From Herbaspirillum sp. CF444 (lineage in GTDB: Bacteria > Pseudomonadota > Gammaproteobacteria > Burkholderiales > Burkholderiaceae_D): a stretch of DNA of 64,000 nucleotides. Under the pieces are notes generated by a model, which worked only from the letters and a program-made list of their open reading frames with translations, did no database searches and was not told the origin of the DNA. The DNA is taken from assembly GCF_000282135.1 (NCBI RefSeq), contig NZ_AKJW01000018.1, positions 124,001 through 188,000 on the forward strand, read 5' to 3'. How positions within the stretch are numbered: the stretch's first letter is position 1; each line of letters starts with the position of its first letter. Made by a program: the position numbers and the translations under genes. Shown piece after piece: positions 37,388-46,850 of the stretch.

Positions 37388-38356
37388 CTACGACAACGTA
37401 CCCAGCAATTCCTGCATCATGCATGCCATGGCGCGCGGACCATCGACGGTCATGGCGACTTCGGTATTGGCTTCGGCGCGGCGCGGCACGCGGAATTCGC
37501 ACACCGTCATGCCGCGCGTGAGGCGACCTTGCACTTCAATGTCCACGCGCGCCGGCTTGAAGGCAAACAACTCCGGCCGGCGCAGGTAAATCGCCACCGC
37601 CGGGTCGTACATCGGCATCGGCACGGAGCCGTCGGCGCTGCGAATGCGCAGGTAGGCATCGAAGTATCCCGCCAGCCATTTGGCGCGCGGCGTGCCGAGC
37701 GCGCGCACTTGCTGCACTTCGGCCGACGTCACCAGCAACTGGCGGCACAGGTTCAGACCGAACATGCGCAGAGGGATGCCGGCATTGAAGACGATGTCGG
37801 CCGCTTCCGGATCGGCAAAGATGTTGAATTCCGCCGCGGCGGTGTGGTTGCCCTGGTCGGCCGAGCCGCCCATGAGGATGATTTCCTTGATCTGCGCGGC
37901 GATGTCCGGCGCCCGCTGCAGGGCGGTGGCGATATTGGTCATCGGCGCGATGCACATCAGCGTCAGTGCGCCGGGATGCTTGCGCACGGCTTCGATGAGC
38001 GCGTCGACGGCGTGGGGCAGCGGGCTGCGCTGCTCGCGCGCTTCCTGTTCCGCTTCCGATTGGCGGATGTCGACGGTCGGCAACGGCTCGCCGGTGGTTT
38101 CCATGCCGTCTGCGCCGAGGATGCATTGCGCGGTTTCCTGCGCGCCTGCCAGTGGCGCATCGCAACCGGCGTACACCGGCACGTCGAGGTGGTAGTGCTT
38201 CTTGATGCGCAAGGCATTGTCATAGGTTGTCGCCAGCGGCGCATTGCCGGCCACGACCGAGACGCCCAGCCATTGCACGTCGAGATTGGCCGACAGCATC
38301 AGCATCGCGAGCCAGTCGTCGAAGCCGGGATCGGTATCCAGCCATATTTTTTGCAT
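37388..38356 (-). CDS. Inosine-uridine preferring nucleoside hydrolase family protein
   Basis: A 322-aa ribohydrolase that splits nucleosides to base and ribose. The Ca2+-binding signature DTDPGFDDWLAML lies at residues 7-19, and the second-shell motifs ALTLMCIAPMTNIATAL and ILMGGSADQGNHTAAAEFNIFADPEAADIVF are intact. It lies between the ABC ATPase gene and the deaminase gene in the leftward operon, suggesting that imported nucleosides are split and then deaminated. Confidence 0.9.
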   Translation of the reverse strand: MQKIWLDTDPGFDDWLAMLMLSANLDVQWLGVSVVAGNAPLATTYDNALRIKKHYHLDVPVYAGCDAPLAGAQETAQCILGADGMETTGEPLPTVDIRQSEAEQEAREQRSPLPHAVDALIEAVRKHPGALTLMCIAPMTNIATALQRAPDIAAQIKEIILMGGSADQGNHTAAAEFNIFADPEAADIVFNAGIPLRMFGLNLCRQLLVTSAEVQQVRALGTPRAKWLAGYFDAYLRIRSADGSVPMPMYDPAVAIYLRRPELFAFKPARVDIEVQGRLTRGMTVCEFRVPRRAEANTEVAMTVDGPRAMACMMQELLGTLS

Positions 38357-38404
38357 GATGTGTTCTTTCTTGCGTGTGATTTTCTTGTTGTTTTTCTTGT
38401 TGCT

Positions 38405-39421
38405 CTAGGCCGGTAAAAACAAGGCGCTGTCCGACGGCAGATCGAACGAGACCGTGTCACCTTCGCGCCACGTCGCAAAGCGTGCTTCGGCAAAACCCTT
38501 GACTTCGCCCAGCGGGGTTTGCAGCAGGTATTCCACCGCATCGCCGAGAAAGCCGCGCGACAGGACGGTGCCGCTGTAAGCGCCGGCGCCGACGATCACG
38601 CGTTCCGGACGCCAGCCGATGCAGGCGGTGCCGGCGGGCACGGTCGCATCGAACGGAAGTTGCCGGCCGTTGCCGTGCAAATTGCCGTCGCGATAATCGA
38701 AGATGTTTTCAAAGCCCATGAAGTTGGCGACGAAACGCGTGCGCGGTTGGCGGAACAGGCTTTCCGGCGCATCCATCTGTTCGATCTTGCCGGCGTTCAT
38801 CACGACGATGCGGTCCGACAGCGCCAGCGCTTCTTCCTGGTCGTGGGTGACGTACAGCATGGTGATGCCGAGCTCGCGCTGGATGCGGCGCAATTCGGCG
38901 CGCATCTGCACGCGCAGCTTGGCGTCGAGGTTCGACAGCGGCTCGTCCAGCAACAACAGTTTGGGTTCGATGACGATGGCGCGCGCCAGGGCGACGCGCT
39001 GCTGCTGGCCGCCCGACATCTGGGCCGGCAGGCGGGCTTCGAAACCGGCCAGGCCGACGGCGGCGATGACTTTCTCCACCTTCGCGCGCAGCGTCTTGTC
39101 GTCGACCTTGCGCAGGCGCAGGCCGAAGGCGACGTTGTCGAACACGTTCAGATGCGGGAACAGGGCGTAGGATTGAAACACCATGCCGATGTTGCGTTTG
39201 TTGGGCGGCAGGCGGCCGATGTCGCGGCCGTCCAGCGTGATGCTGCCGGCGCGCAGGTCGATCAGGCCGGCGATGGCGCGCATGGTGGTGGTCTTGCCGC
39301 AACCGCTCGGGCCGAGCAGCGAAATCAGTTCGCCCTGTTCGACCGACAGATCCAGCTTGTCCACCGCGGCATTGCTCTTGCCGTAACCCAGCGCCAGTTG
39401 GCGCAGTTCCAGATAACTCAT
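38405..39421 (-). CDS. ABC transporter ATPase, PotA/FbpC-like
   Basis: A 338-aa ATPase with a C-terminal TOBE-type domain. It has Walker A GPSGCGKTT, Q-loop [25 protein letters not shown], signature MSGGQQQRVALARAI, Walker [17 protein letters not shown] and switch YVTHDQEEAL. The TOBE region includes IGWRPERVIV. It serves the two permeases encoded just upstream (7-bp gap). Confidence 0.9.
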   Translation of the reverse strand: MSYLELRQLALGYGKSNAAVDKLDLSVEQGELISLLGPSGCGKTTTMRAIAGLIDLRAGSITLDGRDIGRLPPNKRNIGMVFQSYALFPHLNVFDNVAFGLRLRKVDDKTLRAKVEKVIAAVGLAGFEARLPAQMSGGQQQRVALARAIVIEPKLLLLDEPLSNLDAKLRVQMRAELRRIQRELGITMLYVTHDQEEALALSDRIVVMNAGKIEQMDAPESLFRQPRTRFVANFMGFENIFDYRDGNLHGNGRQLPFDATVPAGTACIGWRPERVIVGAGAYSGTVLSRGFLGDAVEYLLQTPLGEVKGFAEARFATWREGDTVSFDLPSDSALFLPA

Positions 39422-39428
39422 CGTGCTC

Positions 39429-40208
39429 TCACATGTATTTTGAAATTCCCAGCACCTTTTCGGTCGCCAGCACGAAGGCCATGGTGAACAAGACCAGCAA
39501 GGTCGACAGGGCGGCGATCGAAGGATCGAAACTGTTTTCCATATGGCCCAGCATCTCGATCGGCAAGGTGCTGATGCCGGGACCGGTCAGGAACAGCGAC
39601 ACCGGCACCTGGTTGAAGGAGGTGACGAAGGCCAGGAAGAAGGCGGCAATGACCGCGCTGCGGATATTCGGCAGCACGATCAGGAAGAAGGTCTGCGCGC
39701 GCGAGGCGCCCAGCGTGATCGCGGCTTCTTCGATGTCGACGCGCAGGTTGACCAGGCTGGCATACACCACGCGCACCGCATACGGCGTGAGCAGGCCGAT
39801 ATGGCCGACCAGCAGGCCGAGGAACACCGGCGCATCCACCAGCAGCACGAAATGGCGCAGCAGGCCGAGACCCACCAGCATCGCCGGCACGATCAGCGGC
39901 GAGGTCAAAATTTGCTTGATCGCACCCATGCCCGGCGGCGGCATGCGCGACATGGCGTAGGCCACCGGCACGCCGAGCAGCAGCGCAATCACGGTCGCCA
40001 GCAAGCCGATTTCCAGGCTGGTCCGGAAGGCGCGCTGGAATTCTTCCGCCGCCAGCACCTCAAAGATCCAGCGCAGCGAATAGGACGTCGGCGGAAACGC
40101 CAGCGTTTCTCCGGCGCTGAAGCCGGCCAGGAAAACAATGACGAACGGCCCCAGCAGGAACAGGAACACCAGCCACAGCATGGTGCGGGAAAACAGACCT
40201 TCTTTCAT
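39429..40208 (-). CDS. ABC transporter permease (PotC-like)
   Basis: A 259-aa inner-membrane permease with about six helices and the cytoplasmic EAA loop EEAAITLGASRAQTFFLIVLPNIRSAV, which contacts the ATPase. The start overlaps the stop of the other permease gene by 4 bp. Confidence 0.88.
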   Translation of the reverse strand: MKEGLFSRTMLWLVFLFLLGPFVIVFLAGFSAGETLAFPPTSYSLRWIFEVLAAEEFQRAFRTSLEIGLLATVIALLLGVPVAYAMSRMPPPGMGAIKQILTSPLIVPAMLVGLGLLRHFVLLVDAPVFLGLLVGHIGLLTPYAVRVVYASLVNLRVDIEEAAITLGASRAQTFFLIVLPNIRSAVIAAFFLAFVTSFNQVPVSLFLTGPGISTLPIEMLGHMENSFDPSIAALSTLLVLFTMAFVLATEKVLGISKYM

Positions 40209-41047
40209 GCGGTGCTCCGGCTGGAAGAGATGCGTTTCAATCCGGCGTTGACGGCAAGCGTCATGGCGACCAGGATCACGGCGATCACATTGGCGGTGCC
40301 GAAATCGCTTTCGACGCTGACTTTTTGGTAGAGCAGGGTTTCCAGCATCAACACCTTGGGGCCGCCCAGCAATGCCGGCGTGACATAGGCGGTGACGCAG
40401 CCGGTGAAGACCAGCGTGCCGCCGACGATCAGGCCTTCCTGCGTCAACGGCAGCGTGACGCGGGTGAATACCTGCCAGGCATTGGCGCCGAGGGTGGAAG
40501 CGGCCAGCGTGATGTCGCGCGAGAGGTTTTCCATCGAACTGACCAGCGACATCAGCATCAGCGGCAGCAGCAATTGCAGCAGGCCGACGAACACCGCCAT
40601 TTCGCTGAACAGCAGGCGCTGCGGCTCATCGGCCAGGCCCAGGTGCAGCAGGGTGGAATTGATCGCGCCGTTGCGGCCGAACAGGACGATCCAGGCGTAG
40701 GTGCGCGCGATCGGCGACACCATCAGCGGCAGGATCATCATGCCCAGCACCAGCCCGCGATAGCGCGGCGACACGCGCACGATGGCTTGTGCCGCCGGAT
40801 AGGACAGCAGGGCCGAGAACAGCGTCACCAGCGCGGCGATGCGCAAGGTGCGCATAAAAACCTGGCGATTAAGCGGTTCGGCAAAGAAGGCGATGAAGCG
40901 ATCCAGCCCCCAATGCGCGACCGGGCCGTCGACCCGGAAGGCGTCCAGCAGCAAGGCCAGCACCGGCAACAGGAAGCAGACCACCGTGAAGATCAGGGCC
41001 GGCGTCACCAGCAGGATGCCTAAGCGTTTTTTATCATGTGCAACCAT
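40205..41047 (-). CDS. ABC transporter permease (PotB-like)
   Basis: A 280-aa inner-membrane permease with an EAA-type loop LAASTLGANAWQVFTRVTLPLTQEGLIVG and the family phrase MMILPLMVSPIARTYAWIVLFGRNGAIN. It pairs with the downstream permease. A GC-rich stem-loop lies between it and the binding-protein gene. Confidence 0.88.
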   Translation of the reverse strand: MVAHDKKRLGILLVTPALIFTVVCFLLPVLALLLDAFRVDGPVAHWGLDRFIAFFAEPLNRQVFMRTLRIAALVTLFSALLSYPAAQAIVRVSPRYRGLVLGMMILPLMVSPIARTYAWIVLFGRNGAINSTLLHLGLADEPQRLLFSEMAVFVGLLQLLLPLMLMSLVSSMENLSRDITLAASTLGANAWQVFTRVTLPLTQEGLIVGGTLVFTGCVTAYVTPALLGGPKVLMLETLLYQKVSVESDFGTANVIAVILVAMTLAVNAGLKRISSSRSTA

Positions 41048-41088
41048 GTGTTGCGACTCCGTTTACTTGCGGTGCATCAGATGCGCAA

Positions 41089-41118
41089 GCCCGGGACAGC
41101 GTGGTTGCGATCCCGGGC
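41089..41118. other. Intercistronic stem-loop
   Basis: GCCCGGGA (41089-41096) pairs with TCCCGGGC (41111-41118). It sits between the binding-protein and permease genes and lacks a T-run. It probably protects the binding-protein mRNA and lowers read-through, giving an excess of receptor. Confidence 0.55.
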
Positions 41119-41144
41119 GTTGAGTGAGGCTTCAGCGCCTCTAA

Positions 41145-42188
41145 CTATTTACTGATGCCCTTGTTCCACTGTTCCAGCCACGCCGAGCGGTGCTTGAGCA
41201 GAGTTTCCGGCTTGACGAACTTGAGCGAGGCAATATGCTCGCCGCCGTAGGTATTGAACTCGGCCTTGTCTTTCGGCAGCACCACCTGGGTGTTCACGGG
41301 CGAATCGACCAGATCCATCGCCAGCGCGGTCTGCACCTCTTTCGACAACCAGAAATCGATCAACTGGTAGGCCAGGTCGGCGTTTTTGGATTTGTTGACG
41401 ATGCCCATCACGTTCATGCCGGCGGCCTGGCCTTCTGCGGGGATGCTCCATTTCAGCGGCATGCCGGTCTTCATCAGTTGCGCCCAGGTGAAGCGCGCCA
41501 CCGGCGCAGCCCAGATTTCATCCTGCGCGAACAGCGAGGACAACTGGGCGCTGTTCTTGGAGAAGGTCACCACGTTGTTCTTGATGGCCAGGATCTTTTG
41601 CATGCCGGTGCTGAAATTTTCCGTCTTGCCGCCCCAGGCGATGTCGGCCATTTGCAGCGCCAGCGGACCTTGCGTGGTGCTGACGTCGGGCAGCGCGATG
41701 CGGCCCTTCATGTCGTCGCGCCACAGGTCTTTCCACGAGGTCAGCGACTTGATCTTGTCGGTGCGATACACCAGGCCGACGGAATAAATGGTGTAGCCGA
41801 CCGCGTAGTTGCCGCCGATGGGATTGCGCGCGAACGGATAGATCTGGCTGTAGTTCTTGAGCTTGCCGTAGTCGAGCGGCTGGATGAGTCCCTTGCGCGA
41901 CGCTTCCAGCATGCCGAAGTCCGACAACAACACCAGATCGACCACCGGATTGTCGCGACGCGCATCCAGCTTGGCGATACGATCGGCGTTGTTGCCGGTT
42001 TCGACCACGATTTCACAGCCGCACTTTTCCTTGAACGGCGCATACACGTACTTGTTGAACAGCGGCTGTGCGATCGGGTAGGCGGACAATACCAACGTAC
42101 GTTTCTCGGCATGGGCTGGGGAGACTGCCAGGGTGAGCAGGCCCGTGCCGAGCAGGGCAAGCATGCCCGCCAAACTTGCTTTTTTCAA
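41145..42188 (-). CDS. ABC transporter substrate-binding protein, family 1 (PotD/iron type)
   Basis: A 347-aa periplasmic receptor with signal peptide MKKASLAGMLALLGTGLLTLAVSPAHA-EK. The mature start LVLSAYPIAQPLFNKYVYAPFKEKCGCEIVVETGNNADRIAKLDARR and WKDLWRDDMKGRIALPDVSTTQG are typical of the polyamine/Fe3+/thiamin receptor group. A Cys pair (EKCGCE) is present. Its operon encodes a nucleoside hydrolase and adenosine deaminase, so the ligand may be a purine nucleoside rather than a polyamine (inference). Confidence 0.82.
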   Translation of the reverse strand: MKKASLAGMLALLGTGLLTLAVSPAHAEKRTLVLSAYPIAQPLFNKYVYAPFKEKCGCEIVVETGNNADRIAKLDARRDNPVVDLVLLSDFGMLEASRKGLIQPLDYGKLKNYSQIYPFARNPIGGNYAVGYTIYSVGLVYRTDKIKSLTSWKDLWRDDMKGRIALPDVSTTQGPLALQMADIAWGGKTENFSTGMQKILAIKNNVVTFSKNSAQLSSLFAQDEIWAAPVARFTWAQLMKTGMPLKWSIPAEGQAAGMNVMGIVNKSKNADLAYQLIDFWLSKEVQTALAMDLVDSPVNTQVVLPKDKAEFNTYGGEHIASLKFVKPETLLKHRSAWLEQWNKGISK

Positions 42189-42267
42189 AATGGATTTCCT
42201 TTAGACATAATCAGACGCGATGCCTATTTTAGGCCTGTCCATGGGAAGACAGGCCCGTGACTGCAAT

Positions 42268-43386
42268 TTAGAATACGTGGCGCATGCCCAGCATCAAGAC
42301 ACCCTGATGCTTGTCGCTCGACGACGGGAAGCCGAAGATGGTGGCGTTCTTGGCGTCGCCGGCAGCGATCTGGTAGCTGTAGGTGATGGCGACGTCGGTG
42401 CGCTTGGACAGGAAATAGTCGGCCTGGAAGTTGACCTGATGCCACTTCGGATTGGTGTTGATGGTGTCGTACTTGCCGACGGTGTAGAAGTAGGAGGCGC
42501 CCAGGTTCAGCGCCGGCGTCATGTGGTGCACCAGGTTCAGATCCAGGTTTTGCAGCGTCAGCTTGGTGTTGTCCAGGTAGTCGTATTTGACGTTGCTGTA
42601 CATCATGCCGAAGTCGGTATCGCCCACGGTGTAAAAGCCGCCGGTGCCGAGGATGCGTTGCTTTTGCACGCCGAACGCGCTGTTCACGGCGCTCTTGTTG
42701 AACAACAGCAGCGAGCTGGCATAGTCGTTGGACATCGCGCCGTCCGGGCTCTTGGCGCTGTTCGGCGTATCCATCTGGGTGTAAGCGACGGCCCATTTGA
42801 AGCGTTCGCCCTTGTAGCCCGAGCCGATGCTCATGACGCGGTTGATGCTGGTGTCGCCGGCTGCTTCACCGAAACCGTACAGCGCGGTGACGTTGAAATT
42901 GTTGAACGTCGGGCTGATGTACTTGACCGAATTCTGCGCGCGCAGGTTGTTGTAGCCGTTGTCGTTGTCGCCGATATGCACGCCGTTACTGGCGATCACC
43001 ACCGGGCCGAGATAGTCCTTGACCGCCTCGTACTGGCGGCCCAGCGTCAGGGTGCCCATGCTGTTGCTGCTCAGGCCGACGTAGGACAGGCGGCCGAACA
43101 GGCGACCGTTTTGCGATGCTGCGCCGGTCATCATGTTGAAGCCGTTTTCCAGGTTGAAGATGGCCTTGTTGCCGCCGCCCAGATCTTCCTGGCCGCGGAA
43201 ACCGATACGCGGATTCTGGTTGGTGCCGCTCAGGGCTTCCAGGTTGTGCGGGCCGCCCTGATTGCTCAGATAGCCGATGCCGCCGGAGATCAAACCATAA
43301 ATTTCCACCTTGCTTTGCGCTTGCGCCTGGGCGCCCGCCAGCAGCGCCGGAATTGCCATTGTGCCGATCATCCATTGCTTCATCAT
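42268..43386 (-). CDS. Gram-negative porin (purine-type operon)
   Basis: A 372-aa outer-membrane porin with signal peptide ending GAQAQA-QS and mature start KVEIYGLISGGIGYLSN. Marks are GFRGQEDLGGGNKAIFNLENGFN, LFGRLSYVGLSSNSMGTLTLGRQYEA, YFLSKRTDVAITYSYQ and terminal GMRHVF. Of three adjacent starts (GTG 43389, ATG 43386, ATG 43383) the middle one is best spaced from GGGGGGA. It leads the leftward operon and is divergent from the LysR gene. Confidence 0.87.
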   Translation of the reverse strand: MMKQWMIGTMAIPALLAGAQAQAQSKVEIYGLISGGIGYLSNQGGPHNLEALSGTNQNPRIGFRGQEDLGGGNKAIFNLENGFNMMTGAASQNGRLFGRLSYVGLSSNSMGTLTLGRQYEAVKDYLGPVVIASNGVHIGDNDNGYNNLRAQNSVKYISPTFNNFNVTALYGFGEAAGDTSINRVMSIGSGYKGERFKWAVAYTQMDTPNSAKSPDGAMSNDYASSLLLFNKSAVNSAFGVQKQRILGTGGFYTVGDTDFGMMYSNVKYDYLDNTKLTLQNLDLNLVHHMTPALNLGASYFYTVGKYDTINTNPKWHQVNFQADYFLSKRTDVAITYSYQIAAGDAKNATIFGFPSSSDKHQGVLMLGMRHVF

Positions 43387-43574
43387 CACATCCCCCCGGA
43401 ATAACGGGCGCAGAGCCCGAGAAAATAAAAATACGTTTTAGGCGTTATGCCACCGGATGCAGAATATGATAATTGGATAAATAATATAATTTGTTTATTT
43501 TTATAATTTCATAAATTTAACTTATAACCGACCGGCCTGGAATGTGCATGGGCGGGGAAAAGCGAGCCATTGCC

Positions 43575-44498
43575 ATGATTAAGCTCAATAACAAGGTTAC
43601 CTTGCGCCACCTGCAGGCGCTGGCGACGTTGGCTTCCACCAACAGTTTCAGCAAGGCGGCGGAACAGCTGTCCGTGACCCAACCGGCGCTGAGCGCCTCC
43701 ATCAAGCAGCTGGAAAACCAGTTGGGCACCAAGCTGTTCGACCGCACCACGCACCAGATCGGCCTGACCGCGCAGGGCGCGGTGGTGCTGGAATACGCCA
43801 GGCACCTGCTCAATACGGCGGCCAATACCTTTGACGACATCCAGCACGTCATCGGCACCGGACGGCATCGCATCCGCATCGGCGCAATTCCATCGGCGGT
43901 CACGCTGACCGCGGCGGTGATCGCGCGCTACAACGCCGCCCATGAAGAACACGTGGAAATCATGTTGTCGGATATGCCCAACGACGCCCTGCTGGCGGCG
44001 TTGCATACCGGCAAGCTGGACTTTTGCGTCGGCATCAAGCCGCCCGAGCCTGACTCGGCGTCGCTGGATAGCGTGACGCTGTTCGAGGATGAACTGGTGC
44101 TGATCGTGTCGCGCGAGCATGCTTTGGCCGGCTCCAAGGAAGTGCACTGGCGCCAGATGGCGGGCGAGGAGATCGTCCTGTTCACCCAGGGCAGCGTATG
44201 GGAATTCGCCTCGGCGGCCTTGCTGCAGCATGGCTTGTCGTCGTCCAAGCGCTATCAGGTGGTGCACAGCGAGTCGCTGTACGGCGTGGTGCGCTCGGGT
44301 ATCGCCATCGGCATCATGCCGAGTCTGTACACCAGCTATCTGCGCGACGATACGCTGCACGTCGCGCCGCTGCGCTTTCCCACGCTCAAGCGCAAGATCG
44401 TGCTGATGCGGCGCAATGAAGTGAGCCGCAGCGAATGGACCGATCATTGCTTCCGCGAGTTGCGCAACGACCTGAAGCAGGCCAATCACTGGTTTTGA
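43575..44498 (+). CDS. LysR-family transcriptional regulator
   Basis: A 307-aa regulator. The helix-turn-helix is LRHLQALATLASTNSFSKAAEQLSVTQPALSASIKQLENQLGTKLFDRTTHQIGLT (residues ~9-65), followed by a periplasmic-binding-like effector domain (IRIGAIPSAVTLTAAVIARY, GKLDFCVGIKP, VRSGIAIGIMPS). I prefer the ATG at 43575 (MIKLNNKVTLRHLQ); the ATG at 43542 has a weaker ribosome site. It is divergent from the porin/ABC/nucleoside hydrolase/deaminase operon across a very AT-rich promoter region (43440-43525), so it probably regulates that operon. Confidence 0.88.
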   Translation: MIKLNNKVTLRHLQALATLASTNSFSKAAEQLSVTQPALSASIKQLENQLGTKLFDRTTHQIGLTAQGAVVLEYARHLLNTAANTFDDIQHVIGTGRHRIRIGAIPSAVTLTAAVIARYNAAHEEHVEIMLSDMPNDALLAALHTGKLDFCVGIKPPEPDSASLDSVTLFEDELVLIVSREHALAGSKEVHWRQMAGEEIVLFTQGSVWEFASAALLQHGLSSSKRYQVVHSESLYGVVRSGIAIGIMPSLYTSYLRDDTLHVAPLRFPTLKRKIVLMRRNEVSRSEWTDHCFRELRNDLKQANHWF

Positions 44499-44545
44499 GG
44501 GGCTGATGCCGTTTGATTAAATTTATTACCGTCTTTCATAGTTCA

Positions 44546-44628
44546 CCGTCGTCCCAGCGAACGCTGGGACCCAGTGGCGTGACAACCGTTGCTACGACAC
44601 TGGGTCCTGACTTTCGTCAGGACGACGG
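44546..44628. repeat. Palindromic repeat, family B copy 1
   Basis: An 83-bp unit with outer arms CCGTCGTCC and GGACGACGG. Two inner hairpins are GTCCCAGCG-AA-CGCTGGGAC and a TCCTGAC/GTCAGGA stem, so it can fold as a branched cruciform. The second copy is at 51975-52057 in the same orientation. This one lies between LysR and the glk-hexR terminator. Confidence 0.85.
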
Positions 44629-44669
44629 CGAAACAAGCTTTTGCACCAAGCTGGCAAGGTGCAAAGAAA

Positions 44670-44706
44670 AACCGGCAAGACCCAAAGGTCTTGCCGGTTG
44701 TCTTTT
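44670..44706. terminator. Bidirectional Rho-independent terminator
   Basis: AACCGGCAAGACC-CAAA-GGTCTTGCCGGTT (44670-44699), followed by GTCTTTT on the + strand and by TTTCTTT on the - strand. It separates the converging LysR and glk-hexR genes. Confidence 0.88.
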
Positions 44707-44785
44707 ATGCAGAAGGCTTATATGTTTCATCTGCCTTCCTTGTCTCCGCCGATTAACTGATGAACTGATCGAGCGATACGCCTGC

Positions 44786-46747
44786 TTACTTGGTATGCGA
44801 GATCAGGTTGGGTTTGCCGCCTTCGTCGCCGCGATGATCGGCGGAACGGTCGTCGGCAGCCGCCACCTTGTCGCCGATCACGTCATGCGTGGACGCGATG
44901 TGGGCCAGGATGCCGCGCTTGGCCTGGCGCTGCAGCTCGGCGAACGGGCTGGAGCGGTTCAGCGACACGCCCACCGCCAGCACGTCGACCAGCAACAGCA
45001 TCAGGATGCGCGACACCATCGGGATGTGCATCATGCTGCCTTCGTCGTGCTCGACCGCCAGGGTGAAGTCGGCGCGTTTGGCCAACTGCGAATTGCTCGG
45101 CGCCAGCGCGATGATGGTCGCGCCGGAGTTGACCGCGACTTCGACCGTGGTCGCCAGGTGGCGCAGGCGGCCGGAGTTGGAGATGATCACGGCGACGTCG
45201 GTGTTCTTCAGCAGCGATGCCGAGACTTCCTGCAATTGCGGATCGGTATAGGCGGTCGACGGAATGCCGAGGCGGAAGAACTTCTGCTGGGCGTCTTCGG
45301 CCACCAGACCGCAGCTGCCGAAGCCGTAGAATTCCACGCGCGTGGCGTGGCTCAGTACCTCGATGACTTTGCTCAGCGTGTCCGCGTTGAGGCTGTCGCG
45401 CACTTCCATCATGGCGGCGATGGTGTTGTCGACCACCTTGACGCCGACGTCCAGCGACGAGTCGCCGACGTGCACCTGGCTGTGCGCGACCGGTACGGTC
45501 CCGGTGACGCCCGAGGCGAGTTTCAGCTTGAAGTCGGCCAGGCCCTGGCAACCCATGGTGCGGCAGAAGCGGATCACGGTCGGCTGGCTGACGTTGGCGC
45601 GGCGGGCGATTTCCGAAATCGGTTCGCTCATGACGGCGCGCGGGTGCGCCAGGATCAGGCTGGCGACGCGTTCCTCTGCCGGCGAGAACTGCGAGCGCGC
45701 CTTGCGGATGCGTTCCAGGAAAGGCACGGCATTGCCGCCGCCGAGGCGTTCGGCCAGGATCGCGGCGACGCCGACGAAGGCCGGGTAGGGCGCGGTGATG
45801 ACATAGGTCGGGATCTTTTGCATGTAGGCGTCGAAACGCCCCTTGCTTTCGAAACGGGCGCGGAAGGCCGAGCGCGCGAAGTAATCGCCCAGGTGCGGCA
45901 CCACGCCGCCGCCGATATAGATGCCGCCCAGCGTGCCCAGCGTGACGGCGACGTTGGACGCCAGCGTGCCGAGCATGGCGCAGAAGCAGTCGACCACTTC
46001 CAGGCACAGCGGATCTTTCTGGTTCAGCGCGCGGTCGACGATTTGCGGCGCGGCCAGTTCTTCGGCGTTCTTGATCTTGTTGATCTCGCACAGGGCGCTG
46101 TAAATCATTTCCAGGCCGGGGCCGGAGATCAGGCGTTCGGCCGAGACGTGTTTATAGGTGCGCCAGCAATACTGCAGGATCGCCGCTTCTTTTTCGTCGG
46201 CAGGCGAGAACGATACGTGACCGCCTTCGCTGCCCAGCGCGATCCAGCGGCCTTCGCTGGGGATCAGGCCGCCCACGCCGAGGCCGGTGCCGGCGCCGAC
46301 CAGGCCGATCACGCCGCCTTCAAGCCCCTGGCCGCCGCCGATCTGCACGCAATGCGATTGCTCCAGATGCGGCAGCGCCATCGACAGCGCGGTGAAGTCG
46401 TTGACCACCAGCAGCGTGTCGAGACCGAGCAGCTTGCGCGTCTCTTCGATCGAAAACGCCCAGTGGTGATTGGTCATCTTGATCTGGTCGCCCTGCACCG
46501 GATTGGCGATGGCGATGGCCGCGTGATGAATCGCGGGATGGTCGTTGGTCGCCAGATAGGCTTTGACCGCCTGCGAAAACTCCGGGTAATCGGCGCAGCG
46601 CAGCGTCTGGATGGTGTCTATCTGCCCGGGCGCGCGTTCCAGCGCGAAGCGGGCATTGGTGCCGCCGATATCAGCCAACAAGCGCGGACCATCCATGAAG
46701 GTGTTCGACGGGTTGTAACTGCCATGTATGAGCGATGCTGAAGACAT
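44786..46747 (-). CDS. glk: Bifunctional glucokinase / HexR (RpiR-family) regulator
   Basis: A 653-aa fusion. Residues ~20-345 are a Glk-type glucokinase that phosphorylates glucose with ATP (LLADIGGTNARFALE phosphate loop; VVNDFTALSMALP with catalytic Asp; GLVGAGTGLGVGGLIPSEGRW; SEGGHVSFSP). Residues ~350-425 are an RpiR helix-turn-helix (ISEIARRANVSQPTVIRFCRTMGCQGLADFKLKLA). Residues ~460-600 are a SIS sugar-phosphate domain (EFYGFGSCGLVAEDAQQKFFRLG; VAVIISNSGRLRHLA), where HexR senses 2-keto-3-deoxy-6-phosphogluconate. Such fusions are known in Burkholderiales. It is downstream of zwf on the same strand. Confidence 0.92.
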   Translation of the reverse strand: MSSASLIHGSYNPSNTFMDGPRLLADIGGTNARFALERAPGQIDTIQTLRCADYPEFSQAVKAYLATNDHPAIHHAAIAIANPVQGDQIKMTNHHWAFSIEETRKLLGLDTLLVVNDFTALSMALPHLEQSHCVQIGGGQGLEGGVIGLVGAGTGLGVGGLIPSEGRWIALGSEGGHVSFSPADEKEAAILQYCWRTYKHVSAERLISGPGLEMIYSALCEINKIKNAEELAAPQIVDRALNQKDPLCLEVVDCFCAMLGTLASNVAVTLGTLGGIYIGGGVVPHLGDYFARSAFRARFESKGRFDAYMQKIPTYVITAPYPAFVGVAAILAERLGGGNAVPFLERIRKARSQFSPAEERVASLILAHPRAVMSEPISEIARRANVSQPTVIRFCRTMGCQGLADFKLKLASGVTGTVPVAHSQVHVGDSSLDVGVKVVDNTIAAMMEVRDSLNADTLSKVIEVLSHATRVEFYGFGSCGLVAEDAQQKFFRLGIPSTAYTDPQLQEVSASLLKNTDVAVIISNSGRLRHLATTVEVAVNSGATIIALAPSNSQLAKRADFTLAVEHDEGSMMHIPMVSRILMLLLVDVLAVGVSLNRSSPFAELQRQAKRGILAHIASTHDVIGDKVAAADDRSADHRGDEGGKPNLISHTK

Positions 46748-46761
46748 GTAGTAAAACTTTC
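46747..46761. promoter_or_regulatory. Possible HexR half-box at the glk-hexR start
   Basis: TGTAGTAAAACT matches the left 12 positions of the HexR palindrome, but the right TACA arm is missing. It overlaps the glk-hexR start codon. Weak. Confidence 0.25.
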
Positions 46762-46850
46762 CGAATAAAAACGGTTATGCGTTATCGGTGATTCTGAACG
46801 GTATCAAATCGCAGTGGCGTATAGTAGCTCGCTTTGCGCAAATCCGTTTT

